Assembly: GCA_025558075.1 (NCBI GenBank)
Contig: JAHLKF010000004.1
Coordinates: 62,001-126,000 of the forward strand
Source: Gaertneriomyces semiglobifer
Lineage: Eukaryota > Chytridiomycota > Chytridiomycetes > Spizellomycetales > Spizellomycetaceae
Reading direction: 5' to 3'
DNA length: 64,000 bases
Shown here: piece by piece, positions 1-9,285 of the stretch
How the letters are laid out: every line of letters starts with the position of its first letter
Position numbering within the stretch: the first letter of the stretch is position 1
Program-made: the position numbers and the translations under genes
Notes under the pieces: model-generated
The model's database searches: none
Told to the model about the DNA's origin: nothing
The model's input: only the letters and a program-made list of their open reading frames with translations

Positions 1-161
1 CTCCACAAGCTATATAGATACTGCTTCATTGGCGGCGATGACGCTCAGGCATGCACCGTTCAGCAGTGGTCTAATACAACGAATATACAGGATCAACAGG
101 CCGAGAGCAGCACCTTGACCTTTTTTGGATACCACCTCCATCTGTCACTCACTCATCAACA

Positions 162-884
162 ATGGTCAAACTCCACCATCTTCTCCCCTTCACCCTCCTG
201 GCTACCGCCCAAGCATCCTTCCTGAAGGATAGCGCCTCGGCCTTTGTCTCCCTCGCCCTCGACCGTGCAATCCAACACACACTGCGTCCCAACATCCTCT
301 CCATCACTTCCTCCCTCAATACCCACCTCCAGTCCGAAATCCTCCCGCAGATCGTTGCCGCAGCGGTGGTCGACTCTGGCGTCGACGCTTCCAAAATCAA
401 TCAAGCCGCCATGGTGAAATCCCAAGCGCCCAAACTGAAGCAGCAGACAAAGGCTCTGGAGGGTGAACTCGTAAAGGCCTTTACCAAGGGTATCAAGAAT
501 GCTGGACTTGTTCAGACCTTGGTCAACGTCACCCCCGCAACCCCAATCACGACTCTTGCCAAAACTCTCAAAGAACAAGCGATCGCCTCAACCGAAGCCC
601 AAGTCAAACCCGTCGTAGCCGCCTGGTACAACTCCACCGTCATCTCCATCTACAAAGACGTGACCAAGACAATCACACCAACCAGCGCTACATTTCAACC
701 CCGTTCGGAAGGTGCACGTGTACTGTACGGTCGCCAAGAACAGCCCAAAAAGGAACTCGGTGACAAGATCCTCGATGTGCTCAATGTAGCAACGATGCTT
801 GGCATTTACGCGTTATTCTTTCCAGTCGCTATCATTGCTGCACCTATTGCCATCATCGTCGGCTGGATCACCGGGCAGAACTAG
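162..884 (+). CDS. secreted or membrane-anchored hypothetical protein
   Basis: Single-exon ORF of 240 residues opening with a good signal peptide (hydrophobic stretch LLPFTLLATAQA, residues 7-18). The middle is an alanine/valine/lysine-rich, probably helical region with NVT and NST glycosylation sites. A strongly hydrophobic segment near the C terminus (about residues 212-235) could be a membrane span or the hydrophobic part of a lipid-anchor signal. The start is the first ATG after the leader and gives the signal peptide directly. I recognise no family and no catalytic motif. The codon use is C-rich at third positions, as in the highly expressed genes farther along the window, so I think the gene is real. 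Function unknown; likely cell surface or secretory pathway. Confidence 0.7.
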   Translation: MVKLHHLLPFTLLATAQASFLKDSASAFVSLALDRAIQHTLRPNILSITSSLNTHLQSEILPQIVAAAVVDSGVDASKINQAAMVKSQAPKLKQQTKALEGELVKAFTKGIKNAGLVQTLVNVTPATPITTLAKTLKEQAIASTEAQVKPVVAAWYNSTVISIYKDVTKTITPTSATFQPRSEGARVLYGRQEQPKKELGDKILDVLNVATMLGIYALFFPVAIIAAPIAIIVGWITGQN

Positions 885-2542
885 ATCTATTTATTGTAGA
901 TATCAGTATGCGATACCCTACCCATCAGCATCAGTTTAGGTTAAAATAGTAATTTACAATCCATGGTTCGTACGCCAATGTCAATGGTTCACCTTAATTC
1001 ACGACAAATGCTGCATATAAAAATGACCATTAGTCGTTACCTCGGCGAAGCCTTTGGTGGACAGATATTTAATCGCGGACAATGACTGCTCCTCGACCAG
1101 CCTATAGAGAACCCGCGAAATCGCAGATGGACCCGCGGCACTATTGGGAGGACGAACCGTATCCTTTCATTATGTAAGCGGTGGCACAGCCCTTTCAGTA
1201 GTTCCCCCTGCGATGACAGCGAGCGGCCTGTCCAGCGTCGTCCACTTCACACCTCCATTACCTCCCATCCCGCCGACACCGTACGGCAGACAAGGTGTCT
1301 GAGACAGCGGGACGCTGCACCCCCCCTTCGTACCTGATGGTGCGTCCGGGCAATAGGTCTCTCCGCGTAATGGCGCCGGACTTTGCGGCAAAGAAGCGTC
1401 GTCATCACGCGTAACGGCGCTGGCGACGTTGCGTCCTTAGCTGTCCGGACGCTTTAGGTGTCCCTCGCCTCTGGCACTGCACCCCCCCTTCGTACGTTAC
1501 GTGCGTCCGGGCAATAGGTCTCTCCGCGTAATGGCGCCGGACTTTGCGGCAAGGAAGCGTCGTCATCACGTGCTATGTGAGGGTTCATCCGTCTGCCGTT
1601 TCTCGAAAGGCTATCGCTAGGACAAGTAGGTGCGGTTTTTTGGTTTCCTATTGCGTGCGCTATCGTAATACGCGAACTCCACTTTTCCAGAATTCGAGAA
1701 ACTCCTAATGGAGACGTCCCTGGGCTGACTGCCGAACCTGAGGCGTCTGGTCCAGAAGTCGACTTACTTGACAGACGGTATCATGGACGCCATTTCACGT
1801 TCTTACCATTGACGGCACCTACCGGAATCTTTACCTACAGAGCCACTGCTTGCCACAGACTTGAAGCGTCAATGGGACGAAAACGGCCACTAGAACAGAT
1901 TTGCTTCAAGATGCAATCTGGCGCTTGGCATTCAGATATTCGACATTGGAGATCTAGGTATGCGCTTGATCCTTTATTCTAATACAAAAAATCCTGCTGT
2001 TATGGAACGGATGTTCAATTATTACCGTAAAAGCGTACGGCCAATTCGGTGGAAAGTTATTGGATGCCAAATATTGATGTGTAGTTTGTATCAATATGAT
2101 ATACAAGTGTGGTGTTGTCAAATAGGGTGTGTCCTTGTAAAACAGCAAAAACCTGCCGTGGAGGACACAAAACATCATAGGGACGAAGAGTACACTCATT
2201 CTCGCGCATCCATTACGTTCTCTCCCTCTGGATCTGGATCTGGAGGTGAGATAGCTGCCGCATCCCCAGTTTTGGTATTTCGTGAGAAAACTGCGGTTGA
2301 ACCCTGACGGATTCAAAGGGCCATCAACTTACTGCTGAGAGCTACGCGTTCTCGCAGTGTTCCAAAATGAAAAATATTTAGGTTTTTGCTCGGTGTGCGC
2401 CGGACAATGATAGATACTTTAATCACAGGGTCTGTCCTTTCAAGCTATCAGGTAGTGAAATAAATATTTATCGAAAGCAGGTTGAGAGCAGTTTTGCCCA
2501 GAGAATACACACAAACGAAGAACGTCGAACCACTTGCCTCTC
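885..2542. other. gene-poor stretch with a direct repeat
   Basis: No coding region I can support. Overlapping open frames of about 115-120 codons lie on both strands near 1954-2316, but neither shows protein-like composition. The stretch contains a duplicated segment of about 95 bp described separately. Confidence 0.6.
1315..1570. repeat. pair of ~95-bp direct repeats
   Basis: Two copies, 1315-1409 and 1477-1570, nearly identical over the block that starts CTGCACCCCCC and ends CGTCGTCATCACG, separated by 67 bp of unlike sequence. They differ by a few bases, mainly in the first 30. Non-coding as far as I can see. Confidence 0.85.
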
Positions 2543-3538
2543 ATGTCAAAAGTTATCGAACCTTGGAAGTTCTATACAGCACGGACATTACGGCCGGGTG
2601 GTTTGGACCTTGACACCCCGATAAGCAATGTAGTGCCCGACCCGGGATCGCTTTCAACCAACAACCCACACCTAGCGAACGATTATGAGCCCAGGACGAT
2701 CGTCTTTACTGAATATGATGAAAACTCTCACCTTGGAAGCGCATACATTGTCTCTTCACTTACCCATGAGAACGACTGTTTGCACCGGTGGGTTGCACTG
2801 ACCCACGCACAACCAAAACCCGGCCAGCCGCCCTTCCAAATAGTACCGGAACCAGCGGATTTCTTCAAAGCGCGACCAGTGTATATCAATTATGCGTTCA
2901 AGCTCAAAGTACGAGTTCATCAGCCGGTTCCCGCATCTCGTATGCCAAAAGAGACGTGCCCATTTCAACTCTACGATCCAGCGCCGTCTATGGACACTCG
3001 CAACGACGGGCGCATTCCGCCATCTTCAGCACAATTATTAGAGGACTTGCATGCCTGGTTTTGGGTGTCGCGCAGCCTAGGAGTTCCGCCTCCAGGGCCA
3101 GAACGGGGTGCGGATCCCGAAAACCCTGTGGACGGTGCCCGCAGTCGAGAAGGTGCCGGCAGTGGAGAAGGTGGCAGCGGCGGTAATGGAATAGAAGGGG
3201 TCAGCTCTGGATTGAGAATCATCACCAAAAGCTTCGCCTCAGATAAACCGCTTTCAGTCACCCCGGACACCACTATTCTTAAATTGTTGAAGGATGTCGC
3301 TCATAACACCGACGGGATCTGGTCCAGCAAGCACCGTAGGGAGTCGGGAAAAACCGAGCCCTGCTCCGGATCTGAGGACGAGGGCGATGATGAGGAGTCC
3401 GACAGCGAGGAACTACCAGTGGAGAAGATCGAGGATGGTGATGCCAGGGAATTGCTAAAACTATTCCGCCCGAATGTCGAAGGCTGTGCATCACGGTCGA
3501 GGACACCCTGCGGGAACTGTATTATTATATTGCATTGA
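2543..3538 (+). CDS. acidic hypothetical protein
   Basis: Open frame of 331 residues from the ATG at 2543; the frame is open three codons further up but only from a TTG. The first 150 residues look globular (aromatic, proline-rich, many charged residues). A glycine/serine-rich linker follows (about residues 190-215), then an acidic low-complexity tract with runs of E, D and S (about residues 275-300). No signal peptide or membrane segment. I recognise no domain. It converges with the nuclease-like gene on the other strand, 32 bp between stops. The last 20 residues look unlike the rest, so the true 3' end might be spliced differently. Confidence 0.5.
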   Translation: MSKVIEPWKFYTARTLRPGGLDLDTPISNVVPDPGSLSTNNPHLANDYEPRTIVFTEYDENSHLGSAYIVSSLTHENDCLHRWVALTHAQPKPGQPPFQIVPEPADFFKARPVYINYAFKLKVRVHQPVPASRMPKETCPFQLYDPAPSMDTRNDGRIPPSSAQLLEDLHAWFWVSRSLGVPPPGPERGADPENPVDGARSREGAGSGEGGSGGNGIEGVSSGLRIITKSFASDKPLSVTPDTTILKLLKDVAHNTDGIWSSKHRRESGKTEPCSGSEDEGDDEESDSEELPVEKIEDGDARELLKLFRPNVEGCASRSRTPCGNCIIILH

Positions 3539-3570
3539 CATCTACACATGGGACCGTTTCAATGAAGTTG

Positions 3571-4593
3571 TCAAAGTTGTAACATCACTCCAAGAAGCTC
3601 TGTCGTGACGTCTATGTCACCCGTCACGACAGAGCTTCTTGTACTGGAGTTATACGCTTCTTTTAGGATGCCCACCAACATCGAATATATCTTGGCACAC
3701 GTATTTTCCTTGAAGCGTTTTGTAATCTGCGATGAATGAGTGGAGGTATGTCCATACTTGATACTATCGCCGTCAGGCCGAACGAATCCCATCACCCAAC
3801 GCTCGCCGTCACTGCAAATCCAGTATGTTCTGTAGTCGCCGTGCGCTCTTTTCTTCTCGCGACGCAGGCAAAGCATACTGGATGCTTGGGCGATCGCCTG
3901 CGCCAATGCTTTTTCAAAAGTGGCTGATCTCTTTGCTTCGACAGCAAGCAGGGGGGTATCCTTTGGTATCTCATTTCCTTTTGCTGAATGCCCAACAACA
4001 AACGCTAATGTTCCGGTGTAACTCACTCGTTCAAGCAGCATATCTTCTCTGTTGATCTCTCTGAGTATACTGATGGTCAATTCGTCATGGAGAATCGTAA
4101 GGGGGTGACCATCTGCAGCTTCCATTGCATACAGGAGGTACAATTCTATAATGGTGTGCCAATTCTCCGCCCTTAAAGTGCGCATGTTGCTCATAAGCGC
4201 AAAAGTTCTCGTTGGCTCTGGAGGTAGAGAAAAATCCTCATGTGGTAACTCCCAGGTGTCAGTTTCCATTTCAAGGTTGAAATCCCCAATCACGGTAGCC
4301 ATCGTGACGCTGGAAAACGTCTCCACTCGGTCATAACTCTTTGTCGCCTTGGTCTTCAGGCAGTACGTCTCAGAATGATTGAATGTTGTAGTCGTAAACC
4401 CGTGGTGGTCGATCAACAGTTGAATGACATCCTCGCCTTGCCAAAGAAACACGTTCTCCAACCGCTCTTGTTTGAGGAAGCTCTCCAAGGCGAACTTTCC
4501 ATTTTCGGCGGCAACTTTGACAGTCGCATATGGTCGGGTCCTTGTGCGGGCATGTTCACGAAAGAGTTTGGAGCAAATGAAGTGCGCGGACAT
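3571..4593 (-). CDS. PD-(D/E)XK nuclease-like protein, possibly inactive
   Basis: ORF of 340 residues from ATG at 4593. The C-terminal half carries a restriction-endonuclease-like core: a hydrophobic strand followed by E219-A-K221 (the ExK half of the motif) in LLAVEAKRS, then a long helix rich in A and Q (AQAIAQAS) and a closing strand with the phrase CSDGERWVMGF. This order is typical of nuclease domains in lineage-expanded fungal and oomycete families, including Crinkler/RHS-type effectors. The acidic residue expected in the preceding strand is not obvious: the segment reads GTLAFVVG. The enzyme may therefore be catalytically dead. No signal peptide. The last 17 or so codons are encoded by a perfect inverted repeat, which suggests the original end was replaced or that the hairpin is an added element. 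Confidence 0.6.
   Translation of the reverse strand: MSAHFICSKLFREHARTRTRPYATVKVAAENGKFALESFLKQERLENVFLWQGEDVIQLLIDHHGFTTTTFNHSETYCLKTKATKSYDRVETFSSVTMATVIGDFNLEMETDTWELPHEDFSLPPEPTRTFALMSNMRTLRAENWHTIIELYLLYAMEAADGHPLTILHDELTISILREINREDMLLERVSYTGTLAFVVGHSAKGNEIPKDTPLLAVEAKRSATFEKALAQAIAQASSMLCLRREKKRAHGDYRTYWICSDGERWVMGFVRPDGDSIKYGHTSTHSSQITKRFKENTCAKIYSMLVGILKEAYNSSTRSSVVTGDIDVTTELLGVMLQL
3591..3641. repeat. perfect 20-bp inverted repeat (hairpin)
   Basis: Arms 3591-3610 and 3622-3641 are perfect complements, with an 11-nt loop. A further ACTC/GAGT pairing lies just outside, across a short bulge. It sits between two convergent genes but inside the 3' end of the minus-strand reading frame. 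As RNA it would be a very stable hairpin from either strand. Confidence 0.9.
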
Positions 4594-6326
4594 TGTGAGT
4601 ATCGGCGGTACGGTTTTGAACTCTGAATATGTTGTATTGACTTCTCAGACGAGACTACAATACACAGATCTGCATGCAGGACTACATACAGCGAATCGGC
4701 CTCTCCTATTATCTTTCGTTTCCTCGGGGTCTTCAGCATCTTCGATGAAATGTAAACGCGAATGTCCATCGGGTACTTCTAATAAGTTTTTGGCAGCTAT
4801 CCGACTGCTGATGTTCTTGATCATTTGGACGGTGAACCCGTTGATTCATGTAGGGGGCACATTTTACGAAGCTTTTTAGGTTGCGAGAGGTGGAACGCAT
4901 CTTACTCGATGTTCGACCACCGATCCATTATAAACAGTGAATCCTTCACCGGAGTCGTCGGGTTCGAACGTACATTCAAAACATTTCGAGCGGGACTAGT
5001 AAAGAACGCTCGAGATGACCGGGGTTGCGAGAAGAAAAGCTTATCCGAGTTGACGATATCAGATCTAACATGTTTGTTGATGGGCCACCATTTCTTTCAT
5101 TTATTGTCTGTGTCTCTTCCAATCACTCATTGTTTGCCTTTAATCGGAGCAACCTAGCCACCGGTTGTCCTGCCTACACGCTAAAGACGCAGAACATGCG
5201 AGCAATGCCAACTCGGTCCTTATCCACCACGTCTACCGCCCCTGCGATTCCACAGAGCGCTCCTCACCTATACCGAAGGGATTTGTTCGCCACTAAACCG
5301 CCCTCTCTATGGTAGAATAGCGTGATACGCACGTTCTAATTGTTACTCTTCCCGCGGAGCCCGCGGTGATGTTCGCGAGTGTCTCCTTGATCAAGAGATA
5401 CTCCCCTGAATTCTGTGTTCATTGGGCGATGTCTTGTGTGGTGGAAGGAGAAGACGTTTTTGGACTTGTACCAATGTCTCAGCACGGCAGAAGGCCGTAG
5501 CTGATTGCGCAGTCTGCACCTCTTTCGGGTTGCTCCTAATAACTGTAGCCTTTCGCTTGCTGCTGCTGAAATGACATGTGCACTGATTTCACTTTTACCG
5601 CTGGAAGCGTTAGGTTCATTATTGCAGGTCGGCTGGACAGAAAGAGCCCTGCATCCACCCAAGCGCTGCAGATGCCCTTATTGTACGGCCTTACATCGAT
5701 TGATAAGTCCATAGAAATAAGTTCATCCGAGTCCCAACAAATAGGTTCTATGGAGAAGTTCCCACTGTCACAGTGCGGCCAAGTAAGCTGTACAGCCTAT
5801 TTGATCGCATTGTGACAACGGGCACCTACCACCTTGCTCCAAAGGATTCGTTATGTATGCTGGTCTCTGTTGGCTGTTACGTGAACGTCCCAACTTCCGT
5901 ACAGCTGCCAAGCTTCTCCTCAGCTCTCGACGAACAAACAGATGAGCAGCTTGCGGATGGATTGGCCAGCGCACGGATAGCATTCGCTCACCATCCCCGC
6001 CTAACAGAGACACAAATCTTCGTTGAATGTTGATACCACGGCTAGGGCCTCGTTCAGAAACGGTTCGGAAAGGAGGGGAATGTTTTGCCGAGAACGCGAT
6101 TGACGTACTGCCGAACCATGTCAGCGTGCAACATCTCGCACTTATCCGGAACGTAGGCTTTCAATGCGTTTGCGACCATATCGGTGCGCGCGTCTGCGGT
6201 ACAGCTTGTCGCCAAATCCATGTCGTCCGCGCAGATCTTTTCGAAACATTTAATCATTGTACTCGTAATAACTGTGCAAAGTCAAATCGCCAAGGATATT
6301 CAGCTCACTTGAAAGTGACGCATGTC
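4594..6326. other. gene-poor stretch with a palindrome
   Basis: Short overlapping frames on both strands, none convincing. A 67-codon minus-strand frame from ATG 6257 to 6054 has mixed, protein-like composition and could be a remnant exon of a nuclease-like gene, but I cannot link it to anything. Confidence 0.5.
5767..5816. repeat. 50-bp imperfect palindrome
   Basis: Reads GTCACA...TGTGAC and is self-complementary around the centre GCTGTACAGC with only a few mismatched pairs. Both strands therefore read almost the same, including a shared short peptide frame (…CTAYL…) on each. No gene is attached. It may be a footprint or short terminal-repeat remnant of a DNA element. Confidence 0.8.
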
Positions 6327-6384
6327 TTCTACATTTGTAACTAGTTTGATGTCCGACTACATCAGACTAGTTACCAATGTAGAA
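6327..6384. repeat. 26-bp inverted repeat 3' of nuclease-like gene
   Basis: Arms 6327-6352 and 6359-6384 match at 24 of 26 positions around a 6-nt loop. It lies 70 bp past the stop of the six-exon nuclease-like gene and could fold in its 3' untranslated region. Confidence 0.9.
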
Positions 6385-6454
6385 CATTTGACTAAACCAT
6401 ACTTGTTCAAAACACCACATAAGCAGCGATTCAAAACAAATTAAACCAAGAAGA

Positions 6455-8046
6455 TTACTTGGTTCGTTTAGACGACGGTTCCCCATCACCACTCTCTCCG
6501 ATCTTTCTTCTCTTTTCCAGTGGAGTGAGCATCGGAGACTCGGCCTTGAGTTTCCGGAAGAATTCTTCCTCCTCAGGGTCAACTTCTTCCTCAGCGGCGC
6601 CTGCCTCCTCAACCTCCTCTTCTTCAGCCTCCTCTGCTCCTGCTTCGGCTTCCTTACTGCTGTAAAACTCCCTGCCGAGAGCCACAAAATCAGTCAAGCC
6701 ACGGTCATGCTCCGCGGGCAGTTGTTTGATGCTATTGCAGACATTGTTAAGAGTTGCCAAGGTCAGCCTCCAGAGACTACACATCTACCTTTCCAATAAG
6801 CTGTTTATAGCCGTATGACAGGTTGCGTCAGTCTTTGCCTTTCGTGCATTTTTCTCCGCTTGTCGTGCGAGAGTCAGAGCTGGTTTCCACTTTTCGTAAC
6901 TAACCTGCCGTCTGCCACTTTCTCGCATCTGGGAGTATACTAGAGTTTTAGCGAAATGTCCAAAATACTCATGGTCAACGACCACACTTGCACGCTCACC
7001 TGCGCTTTGCTCCTTCCGATGAATGCTTTCAAGGCCATAATATACCCGTCCAGACACATTTTCCAAAAGATACCAATGATTTCAATGATGCTGCGCGTCT
7101 GTTCTTTTCCGTCACGAGCCACAACGTCGAAAGCCTTGCTCATAGCATGACGGTGACCATCGTATGTCATGAAGTACCATTGCCGTGAGGTACATAATGC
7201 GCCCGTCACAATCGGCGTATCCAGGCCATTCGCCTCGTTGGCGCACCACGCAGCTAGAAAAATGATTGAACAAACAAAGTAGGTGAAATGCTAGGGCGAA
7301 AAGTGACGACCTACATTCCATCTCAACCATGAGCTGTGCAATACTGTCTATAGATGGTGATGTTGTCTTGCATTCGACAACAACAACAAGGCTTGACTCG
7401 AGCACGTTGTAAATGAATTCCCCAAAACCGTCGGTGGATGATGTTGTGGCAGGGAGGGGTCCTTCCGCATCGTTGTTGATAGCACCTCGAAACAACCACA
7501 AAATCGGGGATAATACCTGCACCAATACTTTTGGTCAAAAGGGAGTTTGCTGATCCTGCGTGTTTCAAGTCTTTAACTAACCGAATGAACCCACAACACA
7601 ACCTTGGCCTCCCTATCAGCCATGTCCAAACTCGAAGTGCTAGCCTCCTCCTCCATAATTCTTTCCCAAATCTTGAGCGCAACATCACTGGCCATATACC
7701 ATGATACTGGCTCCAGAATCGGGACTTGTTTCGGATTGGCATATCCGTAAAGAGTTTTGACGTTGGCCCATTTCACAGCAGAAAACGATTTTGTCAGCCG
7801 ACCTTGACGACACGAACGTTAGCATCAACCACCTATCCAAGGCGAACGTTCCAAAGGCTCACCCTTATATTGCATGTACACTGACGAAGGCACACGGTTG
7901 GCTCGCAGAAGCTGAAGTAGGTAGACTGCCCCTTCTCCAGTATCTTCGGCCAATTGAGCCAGTGTCGCCTCAAATTGGGCTTTTTTCTCGACGGAAAGCG
8001 GAGGAACCTGGGAGCGAATCGAGGATGGATCCCCCGGTGTTGTCAT
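6455..8046 (-). CDS. PD-(D/E)XK nuclease-like protein, six exons
   Basis: Six exons fit with all phases closing: 8046-7863, 7802-7582, 7516-7315, 7253-7000, 6928-6789, 6731-6455 (introns 57-71 nt), giving 425 residues. The central domain has a helical lead-in, the phrase LPATTSSTDGFGEF (D164), a strand ending V-E183-C-K185, a helix IAQLMVEME and a strand TGALCTSRQWYFM. This is the classic restriction-endonuclease-like order (D...ExK...Q helix) of Crinkler-type and related fungal families. A branch-point-like CTTAAC precedes the last acceptor. The C-terminal 70 residues are very acidic (runs of E) and end in a basic KRR/KRTK tail that could act as a nuclear signal. No secretion signal. Function inferred only from the fold: DNA cleavage, or a dead scaffold. 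Confidence 0.72.
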
Positions 8047-8956
8047 TGCTCATTGTCCTGTACTAAGTACTTCATTTTCTGAGACCACGTCTCTGACATT
8101 TTATATGACATCTGTTATCAATACATATATTTCCGTGAGACCAACAAAGAGCAGAACGACGCATTTTCCTTCAGACGCTAGATCTAGAGCTAGAGCGAGC
8201 ATGTATGGACTGGACGGACGCATGTACATGTATGACTGAACAATACATAGGAATGATTGTTCCACAATGAGTGAACAATTGCAGAAAAAACACGGAAAAA
8301 AACACCAACGAAAATGAACCTTTGCATTCTTGGTTGCCGCGATGAGAAGTATGAACATAGAATAGAGCGAAGATTGATATAGGAGATTAGCGATGGTGAT
8401 AGGCTAGAAGGGCAGATAAGTATGCAGAAGCCGGTCATCAACGCCTGTATATATGTACTTAGCTAAGGACATTTCCATACGCCCAATCTGGAGGTAATGA
8501 ATACCTGACACTGTTATGTTGCGTATGTAGTTTCCCATTAATCAATTACTACTATATATCAATGGGAATCATCTTTCGGTGGAGATTCAACATGAAAGCG
8601 CTGCCGACGACGGGTCGACGAGACGTGAAGTAGCAAAAGACTTGCCAACTGAACATGCGACGAGCACAGCTGTACGCTTTTCAAAAGAAAAAGAATTGCC
8701 AACACCTTGTCTGTACTTTTGCGGATCCCATGTTAGATGGCGGCGATATCTATGCGGCTCCTGCAGCAAAGCACTTTGGGTTATGACGACCGCAATGGTT
8801 GCAATAAGAAGTCAACAAGCAGCAGCTCTTCCCTAGTGCTAGTGCTAGTGCTGGTGCTAATGCTGGTGGTGCTGTTCAGGTTACTTCGGGTTGTAGCGTA
8901 ACCTTCCATGTGCATATTTATTAAACATCTGTTCAACCCCTTACGTGGCATTAATA
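8047..8956. other. gene-poor stretch with minisatellite
   Basis: No supportable gene. A degenerate 6-bp repeat (unit close to CTAGTG / CTGGTG) spans about 8832-8874. A plus-strand frame at 8579-8836 lacks recognisable features. Confidence 0.5.
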
Positions 8957-9146
8957 AGTTATAGCACGCTTGTTACGGGCTATTTACGACTATCAGGCCC
9001 TCGAACTGCTGCTTAGTGGTCTCGTGCAGTGTAGAATAGCCCTCGACAAGTCTCGGGCGATTAGTGTTCTGCACTCGACCTACCTCGCAAACGCAGCTCT
9101 CGGGCACTGATTGTCGTAAATAACCCGTAACAAGCGTGCTATAACT
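8957..9146. mobile_element. MITE-like element with 34-bp terminal inverted repeats
   Basis: The 34-bp ends (8957-8990 and 9113-9146) are inverted copies with one mismatch, starting AGTTATAGCACGCTTGTTACG. Similarity continues weakly inward, so the whole 190-bp piece is close to a long fold-back. It encodes nothing. I could not identify a clear target-site duplication, so the exact outer edge and the transposon superfamily are open. It lies about 140 bp past the stop of the next nuclease-like gene on the minus strand. Confidence 0.75.
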
Positions 9147-9285
9147 GGTACAAGAAGTTGCTGTCTTTCGTCGTGTTCAACGTCTTTGAGCTCCTCATAC
9201 CCCTCCGTGAAACTACTCATCATGGCATATAAACGATCTGCGTCGCCGATCTCTCGTTGAAATCATGACCTTCGCCACGTCCGGG

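Noticed and set aside
1954..2316. Overlapping 115-120 codon ORFs on both strands
   Set aside because: No signal, domain or codon bias; chance open frames in A/T-rich sequence.
4955..4990. tRNA-like GGTTCGAAC string
   Set aside because: No matching acceptor stem or anticodon arm around it; no tRNA gene was convincing anywhere in the window.
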